From Halobacteriales archaeon QS_4_66_20 (lineage in GTDB: Archaea; Halobacteriota; Halobacteria; Halobacteriales; Haloarculaceae), in NCBI GenBank assembly GCA_003021015.1, contig PXRK01000039.1, positions 1 through 51,246 of the forward strand: a stretch of 51,246 nt of DNA. The letters run 5' to 3'. Made by a program: the position numbers and the translations under genes. Shown piece by piece: positions 15,739 to 24,692 of this stretch (its first letter is position 1; each line of letters begins with the position of its first letter). The notes below the pieces were generated by a model. It was not told the origin of the DNA. It saw nothing but the letters and a program-made list of their open reading frames with translations, and did not search any database.

Positions 15739-17031
15739 GTGACACTGCTCGGCGACCCCACGAAGCGGCGGTGGCTGGCCTGGGGAGCGCTCGGCGTCGT
15801 GTTCCTGCTGGTCAACATCCACCGGCTGTCGACGGCGGTGCTCTCCGAACAGTTGACGGCCGACTTCGGCATCACCGCAGCCCAGCTCGGGACGCTGCAC
15901 GCCTCCTTTTTCATCATCTACGCGCTGACGCAGGTCCCGACGGGCGTGCTGGCGGACCGCTACGGGCCGCGCTACGTCGGCAGCGGCGGCGCGTTCGTCC
16001 TCAGCGTCGGCGCGCTCGGGTTCGTCGCCAGCAACGGCTACGTCGCGGCGTTTCTCTCCCGGGCGCTGATCGGCCTCGGCAGCAGCGTCATCTTCGTGAC
16101 GATCCTGCGCTTTTGCGCGAACTGGTACCGGACCGACGAGTTCGGGACGATGACTGGCCTCACGGCGGGAATCGCCGGCCTCGGCGCCATCTTCGCGACG
16201 ACGCCGCTGGCGGTCGCCATCGACCGCGTCGGCTGGCGGCCGACGCTCACCGCACTCGGCGTCCTCGGGTTCGTCGGCGGCGCGCTCGTCTTCCTGCTCG
16301 CCCGCAAGTCGCCCGCCAACGCCGGCCTGGAGCCGATCGACGACGTGCCCGAGCAGCCCTCGGTGACGCTGCGGGAGACCGGCGCGTACCTCACGGAACT
16401 GGTCGGCGACCTCGACCAGTGGCTCCTGTCGATTGTCTTCTTTGCGACGAACGGCACTGTCCTCACGGTGATCGGCCTCTGGGGCGTCCCCTATCTGGTC
16501 GTCGTCTACGACGTCAGCGTCACGACGGCCTCGACGTACACGCTGCTGGGGTCGATCGGCATCCTCGTCGGCGGGCCCGCCGTCGGCTGGGTGTCCGACC
16601 GCCTCGGGCGTCGGATCCTCCCGATGATTGCCGGCCTGAACGCGTTCCTCGCAGCGCTGCTTGTCGTCCCGGTGGTCGGGAAGCCCCCGCTCGCGCTCGT
16701 GGCGGCCGCGTACTTCGTGATCGGGTTCGCCGTCGGGTTCGCAATGCTCGCGCTGTCTGTGGTCAAAGAGAAGTACCCGCCGGACGCCAGCGGCGTCGCG
16801 ACCGCGACGGTCAACACCTGGGGGTTCGTCGGCGCCACGGTGCTCCCGACGCTGATGGGGATCGCGCTCGACGAGTACCGGACCGACGACACCGTCGCCG
16901 GCAGCGTAGTTTACACAGAGTTCGGCTACCGCGTGGCGTTCGCCATCACCGCCGTGGCCGTCGTCGCCGCCATCTGCAGCGCGACCACGCTGTACGTCCG
17001 GGAGCGCCGTGCCGGCGTCACACTTCCGTAA
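15739..17031 (+). CDS. MFS transporter
   Basis: The frame starts at GTG 15739 (VTLLGDPTKRRWLAWGALGV), giving 430 aa; this start precedes the first helix directly. About twelve transmembrane segments are visible. The MFS motif A appears as GVLADRYGPRYVG after helix 2, and again as GWVSDRLGRRILP in the second half. A long central loop (SPANAGLEPIDDVPEQPSVT) separates the halves. It is a cytoplasmic-membrane secondary transporter of the nitrate/organic-anion-porter-like type; the substrate is unknown. An ATG at 15729 is out of frame. Confidence 0.88.
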   Translation: MTLLGDPTKRRWLAWGALGVVFLLVNIHRLSTAVLSEQLTADFGITAAQLGTLHASFFIIYALTQVPTGVLADRYGPRYVGSGGAFVLSVGALGFVASNGYVAAFLSRALIGLGSSVIFVTILRFCANWYRTDEFGTMTGLTAGIAGLGAIFATTPLAVAIDRVGWRPTLTALGVLGFVGGALVFLLARKSPANAGLEPIDDVPEQPSVTLRETGAYLTELVGDLDQWLLSIVFFATNGTVLTVIGLWGVPYLVVVYDVSVTTASTYTLLGSIGILVGGPAVGWVSDRLGRRILPMIAGLNAFLAALLVVPVVGKPPLALVAAAYFVIGFAVGFAMLALSVVKEKYPPDASGVATATVNTWGFVGATVLPTLMGIALDEYRTDDTVAGSVVYTEFGYRVAFAITAVAVVAAICSATTLYVRERRAGVTLP

Positions 17032-17060
17032 GGCGTGGAGTCGGCAGAGACAGCGCCCGA

Positions 17061-18242
17061 TCAGATCCCCTGTTTCATCAGATGACTCCGCAGAATGTCC
17101 GCCTCGCGGTTCGCGGTGGCGGGATCGAGTAGCACCACCGTCTCCCCGCCCGCGAACGCGCCCTCGTCTGCGAGCGCACGAGCGCCGCTGACGGCCGCGC
17201 CGCCGGTCCCGCTCACCGGGATTCCGGCGCCTGCGAGCGTCACCGCTCCCTCGAGAATCTCCTCGTCGGGCGTCGCAACCGCGCCGCCGTCGGTCGCCGT
17301 GATGGCGTCCAGCACTGCGGCGCCGCCGGCCGGATCGGGGATCTCCAGCGGCCCGCAGATCGCGTCCGGGCGCTCGACCGGGTCCACGGCGTCGGCGCCC
17401 GCCTGCCAGGCCGCGGCGACCGGATCGCAGCCGGCGGCCTGGGCGGCGTATAGCCGCGGTCGATCGTCGATCCAGCCCGTTGCCCGGAGTTCGCGGAAGC
17501 CGCGGTCGATACCGACGAGGGAAATGCCCTGGCCCGTCGGGACAACGACGGCGTCGGGTGCGGCATCGAGTGCCTCGACGAGTTCGTACGCGATCGTTTT
17601 GCTCCCCTCGTGGCGGTACGGTTCGGCGAACGGCGCGAGCGAGTGCCAGGACTCGCCGGCGACGGCGTCCTCGAACGCGCCGCGGGCGTCGGGGTAGCGG
17701 CCGCCGACGACGTTCATGTCGCCGCCGTGGACGTTGATCATCGCCTTGTTGGCGAACGTCGTCCGCGAGGGGACGAAGCTGTGCGATTCGAGCCCCGCTC
17801 GGCTGGCGTAGGCTGCTGCAGCCTGGCCGCCGCTGCCGGTCGTCGGCAGCGCGACTGCGTCGGCGCCGTGCTCGCGGGCCGCGGTGACCGCCACCGCCAT
17901 CTCCCGGTCGGCGATCCCGCCGGTCCCGTTGCAGCCCTCGTCTTTCAGCAGCACCTCGCCGACGCCGAGGTCGTCGGCCAGCGACGGGGCGTCGACGAGG
18001 GGGGTCGACGCTTCACCGGCAGTGACGAGCGACTCCCGGGAAAACGGCAACACCGGCGCGAAGCGGCCGAGGTCGCTGCCGGCAGTCGCGCCATCGAACA
18101 CCATCCCGTGTGCGCTCGCGAGGTCGTCGTACCTCGGCGCTAGCGGCCCGCTGCAGTCGGGACAGCGGCCCGCGTTCTCGGCGTCGAACTGGCCGTCGCA
18201 CGCCATGCATCGAAGGCTGGCGAACGCGTCGGTCGTCTCCAT
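17061..18242 (-). CDS. Threonine synthase-like protein lacking the PLP lysine
   Basis: The 393-aa protein starts at ATG 18242. A zinc-ribbon-like N-terminus (CMACDGQF, then CPDCSGPL) is followed by a fold-type-II PLP-enzyme body. In normal threonine synthases the PLP lysine lies in [10 protein letters not shown]. Here residues 105-114 read NGTGGIADRE, so Ala111 takes the place of lysine and the flanking Pro, Ser, Phe and Gly are also changed. Other elements persist: LPTTGSGGQAAAAYASRAG, VVPTGQGISLVGIDRGFREL and a C-terminal SGTGGAAVSG. It probably cannot form the usual internal aldimine; it may be a binding or regulatory paralogue. The lysine-bearing relative is at 45439-46545. Confidence 0.8.
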   Translation of the reverse strand: METTDAFASLRCMACDGQFDAENAGRCPDCSGPLAPRYDDLASAHGMVFDGATAGSDLGRFAPVLPFSRESLVTAGEASTPLVDAPSLADDLGVGEVLLKDEGCNGTGGIADREMAVAVTAAREHGADAVALPTTGSGGQAAAAYASRAGLESHSFVPSRTTFANKAMINVHGGDMNVVGGRYPDARGAFEDAVAGESWHSLAPFAEPYRHEGSKTIAYELVEALDAAPDAVVVPTGQGISLVGIDRGFRELRATGWIDDRPRLYAAQAAGCDPVAAAWQAGADAVDPVERPDAICGPLEIPDPAGGAAVLDAITATDGGAVATPDEEILEGAVTLAGAGIPVSGTGGAAVSGARALADEGAFAGGETVVLLDPATANREADILRSHLMKQGI

Positions 18243-18330
18243 GACTGGGGCTCGGGGTTCGCGCGACTAATCGCTGTTCGTTCGGGGAGCGCTGTTATAC
18301 AGCCGGACGAGACTCTGTACCGCCATGGAG

Positions 18331-18948
18331 TCACTGTCGGGTGGCGCCGGAGCCGGAAACGGGGTCCACGATCCGCTCGACAGGTTCGCTCAGTGTCCAG
18401 GGGCCATCGGGCGGATCGATCGGCGCCCCTGTAGTGTCGAGCGGGAGCCGTTCGCGCGTGAGACGGACGCCAGTCGCGAGGCACTGGCTCGTGCCGGTGA
18501 AGTGTGTCGCGCCGTGACGCGGGTTGACACTCGACAGCTCCTCGTGGGCGTACACGTCGGTTCGACCGTCCTGGCGGGCGAACAGCATGAGGTGCAGCTG
18601 TCGTCGAGCGAGCGGCGAGTCGCGGTACGCCCAGGAGCCGGCCTCTGCGACGCCGTCGAGCGTCTTCACGCGGGCAAAGGGGTTTCGGATGAACCCCCAC
18701 TGCCAGAGCAGTCGTTCGGCCTCGTCGACCGAACAGTCGAGCGATCCGGCGTACTCCCCGATCGTGATCGGTCGCGGGCCCGCTCTGCGGTCGAACAGCC
18801 GTCCGAGCAGCGTCGAGAGCAATCTGCGGATCGGCTCCCACCAGCGACCCGCCGGACCGCGATTCCAGCGAACCGGGAGCCCGTACGCCTGTAAGAGCCC
18901 GATCAGTGAGCCGACTGTGAGAAAGCACTGCCGTCCCAGCGGTCCCAT
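18331..18948 (-). CDS. Uncharacterised haloarchaeal protein
   Basis: I took the ATG at 18948 (MGPLGRQCFLTVGSLIGLLQ), giving 205 aa, because upstream sequence is repeat-like. One hydrophobic N-terminal stretch (about 6-22) may be an anchor. The middle (PITIGEYAGSLDCSVDEAER, then LLWQWGFIRNPFARVKTL) looks like a small helical or winged-helix-like domain. The C-terminal part (LHLMLFARQDGRTDVYAHEE) is beta-rich. No known catalytic motif was recognised. It is flanked upstream by an inverted-repeat element. Confidence 0.65.
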   Translation of the reverse strand: MGPLGRQCFLTVGSLIGLLQAYGLPVRWNRGPAGRWWEPIRRLLSTLLGRLFDRRAGPRPITIGEYAGSLDCSVDEAERLLWQWGFIRNPFARVKTLDGVAEAGSWAYRDSPLARRQLHLMLFARQDGRTDVYAHEELSSVNPRHGATHFTGTSQCLATGVRLTRERLPLDTTGAPIDPPDGPWTLSEPVERIVDPVSGSGATRQ

Positions 18949-19034
18949 ACCCCCAGGCGTTGTGCCGGGGGGTCTTAACGGTGGTGGCTGACAGCCCGAT
19001 AGAACCCGGCACAGGCAATCGATTAAACCGTTGA

Positions 19035-19147
19035 TATACAGCCAGGCGTGATTCACTCACGTCGTGCCGTCCCAAACTCCGTTGCTCGGGGCATGACACA
19101 GCCGATGGACTATCCTGGCACTGGACGGAGTCACGTCTGGCTGTATA
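19035..19147. mobile_element. MITE-like element with 20-bp terminal inverted repeats (family 2)
   Basis: TATACAGCCAGGCGTGATTC at 19035-19054 is mirrored at 19128-19147 (the inverse complement reads TATACAGCCAGACGTGACTC), 18 of 20 identical. The 113-bp element has no coding capacity. Its ends contain TATA, so they could supply promoters outward. It ends 92 bp before the 3-hydroxyacyl-CoA dehydrogenase ATG. Confidence 0.7.
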
Positions 19148-19238
19148 AGTAGGTCGATTCCGTGCTGTCGGTCGCCCACGCAGGTCGGGGAGGGGCTGTA
19201 TCCTGTACGCTTTTGGGAACTGCCAGCGAACGGGTCGT

Positions 19239-20435
19239 ATGGTCGTCACACTCGATGACATCGAGACAGTCTCGGTCGTCGGCGCGGGACAGATGGGTCG
19301 CGGGATCGGCGCCGTCGCCGCGCTCGCGGGCTACGACGTGTTCGTCAACGACATCGACGAGTCCCAGCTGGCAGCGGCCGAGGAGGAGATCGAGTGGTCC
19401 TACGGGAAGGCCGTCGACAACGACAGCGCAACGGAGGCGGAAACCGAGGCGGCGCTCGACCGCATCAGGTTCACGACGGATCTCGACGAGGCGGTCAGCG
19501 ATGCCGATTTCGTCACCGAGGCTGCCGTCGAGAAACAGTCGGTCAAGGAGGACATCTTTGCGGATCTCGACCGCGCGGCGCATCGGGAAGCCATCCTCGC
19601 GACGAACACGTCGGGTCTCAACATTACGCGCCTGGCCGAAGTGACCGACCGCCCCGGGCAGGTGGTCGGCACCCACTGGTTCAACCCGCCGATGCTGATG
19701 GATCTCGTCGAGGTCATCGTCACCGAACACACCGAGGAGAGCGTGGTCGACACCGCCGAGGCGCTCGTCGAGTCGTTCGGGAAGACGCCGATCCGCTGCC
19801 GTCGGGATATCCCGTCGTTCATCGTCAACCGCCTGATGCGGCCCTACGGTGAGGAGCCGGCCTGGATGGTGTACCGCGGCGAGCACACGATGCGCGAGAT
19901 CGACGCCACGATGAAGTACGGCGAGGGGTTCCCGATGGGCCCGTTCGAACTCGCGGACTACACCGGCGCGATCCAGCTCCGCGTCGAAGGCGCGGACGAT
20001 CACCTCGAGGACGACCGACCGCTCTCCTACGAGACCGACGTCTGCCCGCTACTGTACCAGCTCTACGAGAAGGGCCGCTACGGCCGGAAAACCGACGCCG
20101 GGTACTACGACTACGCCGACCGGGACGAGCCGGAGATCCCCGTCGACGCCGGCCAGGGGTTCGACGCGCTGCTCGTCTGGGCGCCGATCGTCAACGAAGC
20201 GGCGAAGATGGTCCAGCACGACGCCGCGACTCCGGAGGACATCGACACTGGGGCCCGCCTCGGCGGCAACTGGCCGCAGGGGCCGCTGGAGAAAGCCGAC
20301 GAGGTGGGGGCCGACGCCGTCCTCTCGCGGCTCACCGAGGTCGCCAGCCGCCACGAACGGACCGCCAAGGTCGCGGAGACGCTGCCCTGTGACCTCCTGG
20401 TCGAGAAAGCCAAAGCCGGCGAGACGTTCTACTGA
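19239..20435 (+). CDS. 3-hydroxyacyl-CoA dehydrogenase family protein
   Basis: The 398-aa product starts at ATG 19239. The NAD-binding Rossmann motif is VSVVGAGQMGRGIGAVAALA (about 11-30). The catalytic region shows GTHWFNPPMLMDLVEVI with His in the HWF/HFF position, and IPSFIVNRLMRPYGEEPAW. The C-terminal 3HCDH domain appears to be duplicated (the GPFELADYTG region, then a second ~90-residue copy), which explains the length over the ~290-aa simple enzymes. It likely oxidises 3-hydroxyacyl-CoA in fatty-acid or poly-hydroxyalkanoate-related metabolism. It is a single gene behind a MITE-like element. Confidence 0.9.
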   Translation: MVVTLDDIETVSVVGAGQMGRGIGAVAALAGYDVFVNDIDESQLAAAEEEIEWSYGKAVDNDSATEAETEAALDRIRFTTDLDEAVSDADFVTEAAVEKQSVKEDIFADLDRAAHREAILATNTSGLNITRLAEVTDRPGQVVGTHWFNPPMLMDLVEVIVTEHTEESVVDTAEALVESFGKTPIRCRRDIPSFIVNRLMRPYGEEPAWMVYRGEHTMREIDATMKYGEGFPMGPFELADYTGAIQLRVEGADDHLEDDRPLSYETDVCPLLYQLYEKGRYGRKTDAGYYDYADRDEPEIPVDAGQGFDALLVWAPIVNEAAKMVQHDAATPEDIDTGARLGGNWPQGPLEKADEVGADAVLSRLTEVASRHERTAKVAETLPCDLLVEKAKAGETFY

Positions 20436-20466
20436 TGGACTGGATCTCACTCGACGAACACGTTAC

Positions 20467-21885
20467 TCACTCGGCGTCCGGCAGCGTCCCCTTGACGCGC
20501 TCGCCGTCCGCGGTTTCGGGGAACAGCTTGCCCGGATTCAGGGTGTCGTTCGGGTCGAGCGCGCGCTTGACCGCGCGCATCGCCTCGACCGCCTCCTCGC
20601 CGTGTTCGGCGACGAGGTACCCGCGTTTCCCCTGGCCGATCCCGTGCTCGCCGGTGGCGGTGCCGCCCACCTCGATTGCGCGCTCGATGATCCGGCTGTG
20701 GGCTTCCTTCGCCCGTGCGGCCTCGTCCGGGTCGTCGGGGTCGACCAGGATCGCGTAGTGGACGTTGCCGTCGCCGGCGTGGCCGAAACAGGGGATCGAG
20801 AGGTCGTACTCCCCGGCGAGGGATTTGGCGTAGGCGATCAGAGTGCCGTACTCGCTGATCGGTACCGTCACGTCGCCGGGATGGCGGAACACCCGGTCCG
20901 GGTCGTAGTCGTCGATCGCCGGCGCGAGGTCCTTGCGAGCGCGCCAGAGGTCGTCCATGCGTTCCTCGTCGGCGATCTCGAACCGTTCGGGGTCGTGGTC
21001 GGCAAGCACCGCCTCGCAGAACGCGATCTCGTCGTCGATGCCGTGGTCGGCGTGGAATTCGAGGAACACCATCGGCTGGTCGGGCAGGTCCGCGCCGGTG
21101 TAGGCGTTGGACATCGACGCTGCCTCCGCGTCCAGCAGTTCGATCTTGGCGACGTCGACGCCCGACCGGACGGCATCGGACACCGCGGCCGCCGCGTCGT
21201 CGAGCGTCGCGAACAGGGCGCGTCCGCCCCTAATCTGCTCGGGGCGGCCGGCCAGTTCCAGTGTCGCCCGCGTCACGACGCCCAGCGTCCCCTCGCTGCC
21301 GACGAACAGGTCACGGAGGTTGTATCCCGAGGAGGTTTTGACGGCCTTCGAGCCCGCCGTGATCACCGACCCATCCGCGAGGACGACTTCGAGTTCGAGC
21401 ACCCAGTCGGCGATCTCGCCGTACTTGACGGTCTGCATCCCGCTGGCGGCGTTGGCGATCATCCCGCCGATGGTGGAGATGTCGCCCGACGACGGGAGCG
21501 GCGGGAAGAACAGGCCGTGCTGGCCGGCTGCCGCCTCGATTTCCGGGCCCATCACGCCGGGTTCGACGTCGAGCTGAAAATCGTCGGGCCGGACGTCCAG
21601 CACTGCGTCCATCCGGGTGAGGTTCATGCTGATGCCGCCGTGGGCGGGGACGGGGTTGCCTTCCAGGCTGGTCCCCGCGGCGTACGGCGTCACCGGGATG
21701 CCGCGTTCGGTCGCGGCGGCGAGCACGGCCGAGACGTCGTCGGTGGACGCGGGGTAGACGACGGCGTCGGGTGGTGCGCCGTCGCTGTCCTCGGTTCCCC
21801 AGTCGGTCGCGTGCTCGGTCAGGGTCGACTCGGCTGTGGAGACCTGGTCCTCCCCCAACAGGTCGACGAGAAACGTGTGGTCCAT
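20467..21885 (-). CDS. FAD-linked oxidase of the GlcD / D-lactate dehydrogenase family
   Basis: I used the ATG at 21885 rather than the TTG two codons earlier; the product is 472 aa. The N-terminal FAD_binding_4 domain includes VVYPASTDDVSAVLAAATER, TPYAAGTSLEGNPVP and SSGDISTIGGMIANAASGM. The C-terminal FAD-oxidase cap has CFGHAGDGNVHYAILVD and the hallmark TATGEHGIGQGKRGYL. Such enzymes oxidise D-lactate, glycolate or related 2-hydroxyacids and feed electrons to the membrane. Substrate cannot be read by eye. It converges on the 3-hydroxyacyl-CoA dehydrogenase gene. Confidence 0.9.
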   Translation of the reverse strand: MDHTFLVDLLGEDQVSTAESTLTEHATDWGTEDSDGAPPDAVVYPASTDDVSAVLAAATERGIPVTPYAAGTSLEGNPVPAHGGISMNLTRMDAVLDVRPDDFQLDVEPGVMGPEIEAAAGQHGLFFPPLPSSGDISTIGGMIANAASGMQTVKYGEIADWVLELEVVLADGSVITAGSKAVKTSSGYNLRDLFVGSEGTLGVVTRATLELAGRPEQIRGGRALFATLDDAAAAVSDAVRSGVDVAKIELLDAEAASMSNAYTGADLPDQPMVFLEFHADHGIDDEIAFCEAVLADHDPERFEIADEERMDDLWRARKDLAPAIDDYDPDRVFRHPGDVTVPISEYGTLIAYAKSLAGEYDLSIPCFGHAGDGNVHYAILVDPDDPDEAARAKEAHSRIIERAIEVGGTATGEHGIGQGKRGYLVAEHGEEAVEAMRAVKRALDPNDTLNPGKLFPETADGERVKGTLPDAE

Positions 21886-21923
21886 AGCCAAACGTTACCG
21901 AGGACGGCTATAACTCTTGGCCG

Positions 21924-22223
21924 CTACCATTCCTTGCAGGACCGACAGACCTGCTGACCGCCGTCGTCCCAGCGCCGGTCGACCGACTCGCCACAGCCCT
22001 CGCAGATCTCGCCGTCGGGCGTCCACGACGATGTCGCGGGCTCGGGGTCGTCTGGAAGCTCCGCGACAGATTCCTCGTCCGCTTGCGCGTTCGACTCGCT
22101 CTCGCCACTAGCTTCCGGCTCACTCTCCTCGCTGCCCGCCGCCTCGCTGGGCTCGCTTTCTCCGGGGGACCCGGACTCGTCACTCCCGTCGTCGAGAAAC
22201 TCGTCGAGCGACCGGTCCTCCAT
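21924..22223 (-). CDS. Small acidic protein with C-terminal zinc finger
   Basis: The 99-aa protein starts at ATG 22223 (MEDRSLDEFLDDGSDESG). Residues ~10-65 are very rich in Glu, Ser and Asp and look disordered. The tail has two CxxC pairs (ICEGCGESVDRRW, then QQVCRSCKEW) forming a rubredoxin-like zinc knuckle. The plan matches small haloarchaeal zinc-finger proteins (DUF7573 type, from memory). The role is unknown; protein or nucleic-acid contacts are plausible. It lies downstream of the DUF6276-like gene on the same strand, with a 57-bp gap. Confidence 0.75.
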   Translation of the reverse strand: MEDRSLDEFLDDGSDESGSPGESEPSEAAGSEESEPEASGESESNAQADEESVAELPDDPEPATSSWTPDGEICEGCGESVDRRWDDGGQQVCRSCKEW

Positions 22224-22280
22224 ACGTACAGCGGTGTGCGCCTCGATGTTAGAGATGTCGGCTCGCGGGGACCCCGGCGA

Positions 22281-22682
22281 TCACAGCAGCTGTTCGAGCT
22301 GGCGGCGCCGGCCGGCGAGGTCGGCCTCGGCGTCGATGTCGGGGTCGTGCGCGAGGCGGTCGAGCACCAGCAACGGGTCCGTGCCCGCGCGCTCGACGAG
22401 TTCGAGCAGGTCGCTGATCTCCGAGCGGTACAGCGCGAGGTTCTCGAGCAGCCCCACGAGCAGCGCCATCGGCACCGCCGCGTCGGGGTTGGTCGGGAAC
22501 GCGCCGCTGACGGCCTCGAACGAGGCATCTCCGTTCGGCTCGCCCTCGACAGGGTGCAGGGTGAGACAGCGGGTGCACAGCGCCGCTGCGCTCTCGGCTC
22601 CCGGCAGGTACGCTGCCAGGTCCTCAGGGACGGCGAACGACACTGTCGCCCCACCGCACGTCGGACAGTTCATACCGCTCAT
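22281..22682 (-). CDS. DUF6276-like zinc-binding protein
   Basis: The 133-aa product starts at ATG 22682; a second ATG three codons later is possible. It begins MSGMNCPTCGGATVSFAVPE and has a second CTRC pair at about 36-39, giving a zinc ribbon. The remainder is helical (VPMALLVGLLENLALYRSEI, ending ADLAGRRRQLEQLL). From memory it fits the haloarchaeal DUF6276 family. It is divergent from glpA, and probably leaderless. Confidence 0.7.
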   Translation of the reverse strand: MSGMNCPTCGGATVSFAVPEDLAAYLPGAESAAALCTRCLTLHPVEGEPNGDASFEAVSGAFPTNPDAAVPMALLVGLLENLALYRSEISDLLELVERAGTDPLLVLDRLAHDPDIDAEADLAGRRRQLEQLL

Positions 22683-22708
22683 TCGAGGGCCCGACAGAAG
22701 AGCCTTTC

Positions 22709-22752
22709 ATACTGATTGTTGTGATACGGTCGTGCGTGACTTCTGGCTGTAC
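22709..22752. repeat. Fragments of two inverted-repeat families
   Basis: ATACTGATTGTTGTGAT (22709-22725) equals the terminal repeat of the element at 29829-29939. About 18 nt later CTGGCTGTAC (22743-22752), read in reverse, resembles the family 2 terminus (TACAGCCAG) preceded by a GTGACTTC spacer. The two lie together in the 117-bp gap between divergent genes and may act as promoter parts. Confidence 0.45.
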
Positions 22753-22799
22753 ACAACGGGACAGATAAGTGTGCGGGACCCGGATCACCGACCGATCGA

Positions 22800-24692
22800 A
22801 TGGGGTACACACCACACGTCATGGTGCTCGGCGGCGGCGTGACCGGCACCGCGATCGCCCGCGACCTGGCGATCCGGGGGCTGGACGTCACGCTGGTCGA
22901 GCGGGGCAGGCTCACCGACGGCGCCACCGGCCGGATGCAGGGCCTGCTGTACAGCGGCGCCCGCTACGCCGACGCCGACCAGCCCGTCGCCGCGAAGTGC
23001 TACGACGAGAACCGCACGCTCGCGGAGATCGCCGACCACTGCGTCGAGGAAACCGGCGGCCTGCTCGTCCCCACGGATGCCGACGAGGCGACGGTCGAGT
23101 CGATCGTCGAAGCGTGCGAGGACTGTGACATCCCCGCCGAGGCGCTCACCGGCGAGAAAGCCCGCTCGATGGAACCGGCGCTGGGCGAGGGGGTCGAGGG
23201 AGCGGTGCGCGTCCCCGACGCGACCGTCGACCCGTTCCGGCTGACCGTCGCGACGGCAAAGAGCGCCACGGAGTTTGGCGCCGAGATCCGCACCCACACC
23301 GAAGTGACGGACATCCACGTCGAGGACGGCGCTGTCACCGCCGTCACCGTCGAACACGACCCCGAGCCCGCCGGACGGCCCCGCCCGGAAGACAGCGAGG
23401 GCGCGACTGCCGACTCGACCAGTCCGGACGGCGACGACCCGGATACCGTTCCGGACGGGGGCAAGCAGGTGCCGGGAGCGAGCGGCGGCCCGGGAGCGGT
23501 CCCACCGGGCGAAACTGACGTGCCGGGGATGCCCGGAACTACCGGCGAGGAACGGCCGTCGCGGCCGACCGCCGGGACCGAGCGGCTCGAACCGGACTAC
23601 GTGGTGAACGCGACGGGGGCGTGGGCCGACGAGGTGGCGGGACTTGCAGGCTTCTCGTTCCCGATGCATCGCTCGCGGGGCGCGATGGTCGTCACCGAGG
23701 ACCAGCCGGTCGGGATGCCCGTCAGCCTCGGCGCGACGCCGGGGCCCGTGCGGACGGTCGTCCCCCACGGCCAGCACGCCGTGATCGGCGCGACGAACGA
23801 CCCGGTGGCCGACCCCGACAACCTCGACGGGGACGGTGACGACGCCGACAGGCTGCTGGTCGACCTCACCGGCGTCGTGCCGGCGCTGGACGATTCGCGA
23901 CTCCTGCGGACGTTCTGGGGAGTCAGGTCCGGACCGCCCCGCGGGGACGGCGAGGGTCGGCGGTTCGCGCTCGTCGACCACGCCGACCGCGACGGCTGCT
24001 GGGGGATGACGACCGTGGTCGGCGGGACGCTCACCATCCACCGGCTGGTCGCCGAGCGCGTCGCCGACCACGTCTGTGGGACGTTCGGTATCAGCCGCGA
24101 GTGCAAGACCGACGAACTGCCCCTCCCCGGCAGCGAGGACCAGGAGGTTCTCGACGCCGTCATGGACACGTTCGGCCTCTCCTCGCCCGTGTACGACCGC
24201 ACCCGCGAGCGCCTGGGGAGCCGGACGCTGGAGGTGCTCGACACCGACGGCCCCAATCCCGTGCTCTGCGAGGCCGAGTCCGTGACGCGTGCTGAGGTCC
24301 GCGACGCGCTCGACGACGCCACGGGAGAAGCGGTCGACCTCAACGACGTGCGGATCCGCACCTCGGCGACGATGGGATCCTGCCAGGGCGGGCGCTGCGC
24401 CCACCGGATCGCCGCCGAACTCCACCCGGAGTACGAACTCGACGTGATCGAGGACGCGCTGGACGACCTGCTCGCCGAGCGCTGGAAGGGCCAGCGCCAC
24501 GCGCTGTGGGGCGATCAGCTCGCGCAGGCCGCCCGCAACTACGACTTTCACGCGTCGACGCTCGGCCGGAAGTACCGGTTCGAGGTCGCCGAGCGTGAGG
24601 ACAGCGGCGGCATCGCGCTCGACGGGTTCGACGACGGGCCGGTAACTGGCGGCGCAGATCAGCCGACCGTCGGGTGGGGGATGCGCCGATGA
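22800..24692 (+). CDS. glpA: Anaerobic-type glycerol-3-phosphate dehydrogenase subunit A
   Basis: The 630-aa subunit starts at ATG 22800. The FAD site is VMVLGGGVTGTAIARDLAIR near the N-terminus, and GRMQGLLYSGARYA is the conserved second motif. The C-terminal iron-sulfur-binding-like region has Cys490, Cys528 and Cys533 (CEAESVT, MGSCQGGRC). Residues ~186-262 are an unusual Pro/Gly/Asp-rich, low-complexity insertion inside the FAD domain. The enzyme oxidises glycerol-3-phosphate to dihydroxyacetone phosphate for glycerol use, passing electrons to quinone with GlpB and GlpC. It is translationally coupled to glpB by ATGA. Confidence 0.93.
   Translation: MGYTPHVMVLGGGVTGTAIARDLAIRGLDVTLVERGRLTDGATGRMQGLLYSGARYADADQPVAAKCYDENRTLAEIADHCVEETGGLLVPTDADEATVESIVEACEDCDIPAEALTGEKARSMEPALGEGVEGAVRVPDATVDPFRLTVATAKSATEFGAEIRTHTEVTDIHVEDGAVTAVTVEHDPEPAGRPRPEDSEGATADSTSPDGDDPDTVPDGGKQVPGASGGPGAVPPGETDVPGMPGTTGEERPSRPTAGTERLEPDYVVNATGAWADEVAGLAGFSFPMHRSRGAMVVTEDQPVGMPVSLGATPGPVRTVVPHGQHAVIGATNDPVADPDNLDGDGDDADRLLVDLTGVVPALDDSRLLRTFWGVRSGPPRGDGEGRRFALVDHADRDGCWGMTTVVGGTLTIHRLVAERVADHVCGTFGISRECKTDELPLPGSEDQEVLDAVMDTFGLSSPVYDRTRERLGSRTLEVLDTDGPNPVLCEAESVTRAEVRDALDDATGEAVDLNDVRIRTSATMGSCQGGRCAHRIAAELHPEYELDVIEDALDDLLAERWKGQRHALWGDQLAQAARNYDFHASTLGRKYRFEVAEREDSGGIALDGFDDGPVTGGADQPTVGWGMRR

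Noticed and set aside
18140..19261. Minus-strand frame of 373 codons
   Set aside because: It crosses an inverted-repeat element and overlaps two better genes; its composition is shadow-like.
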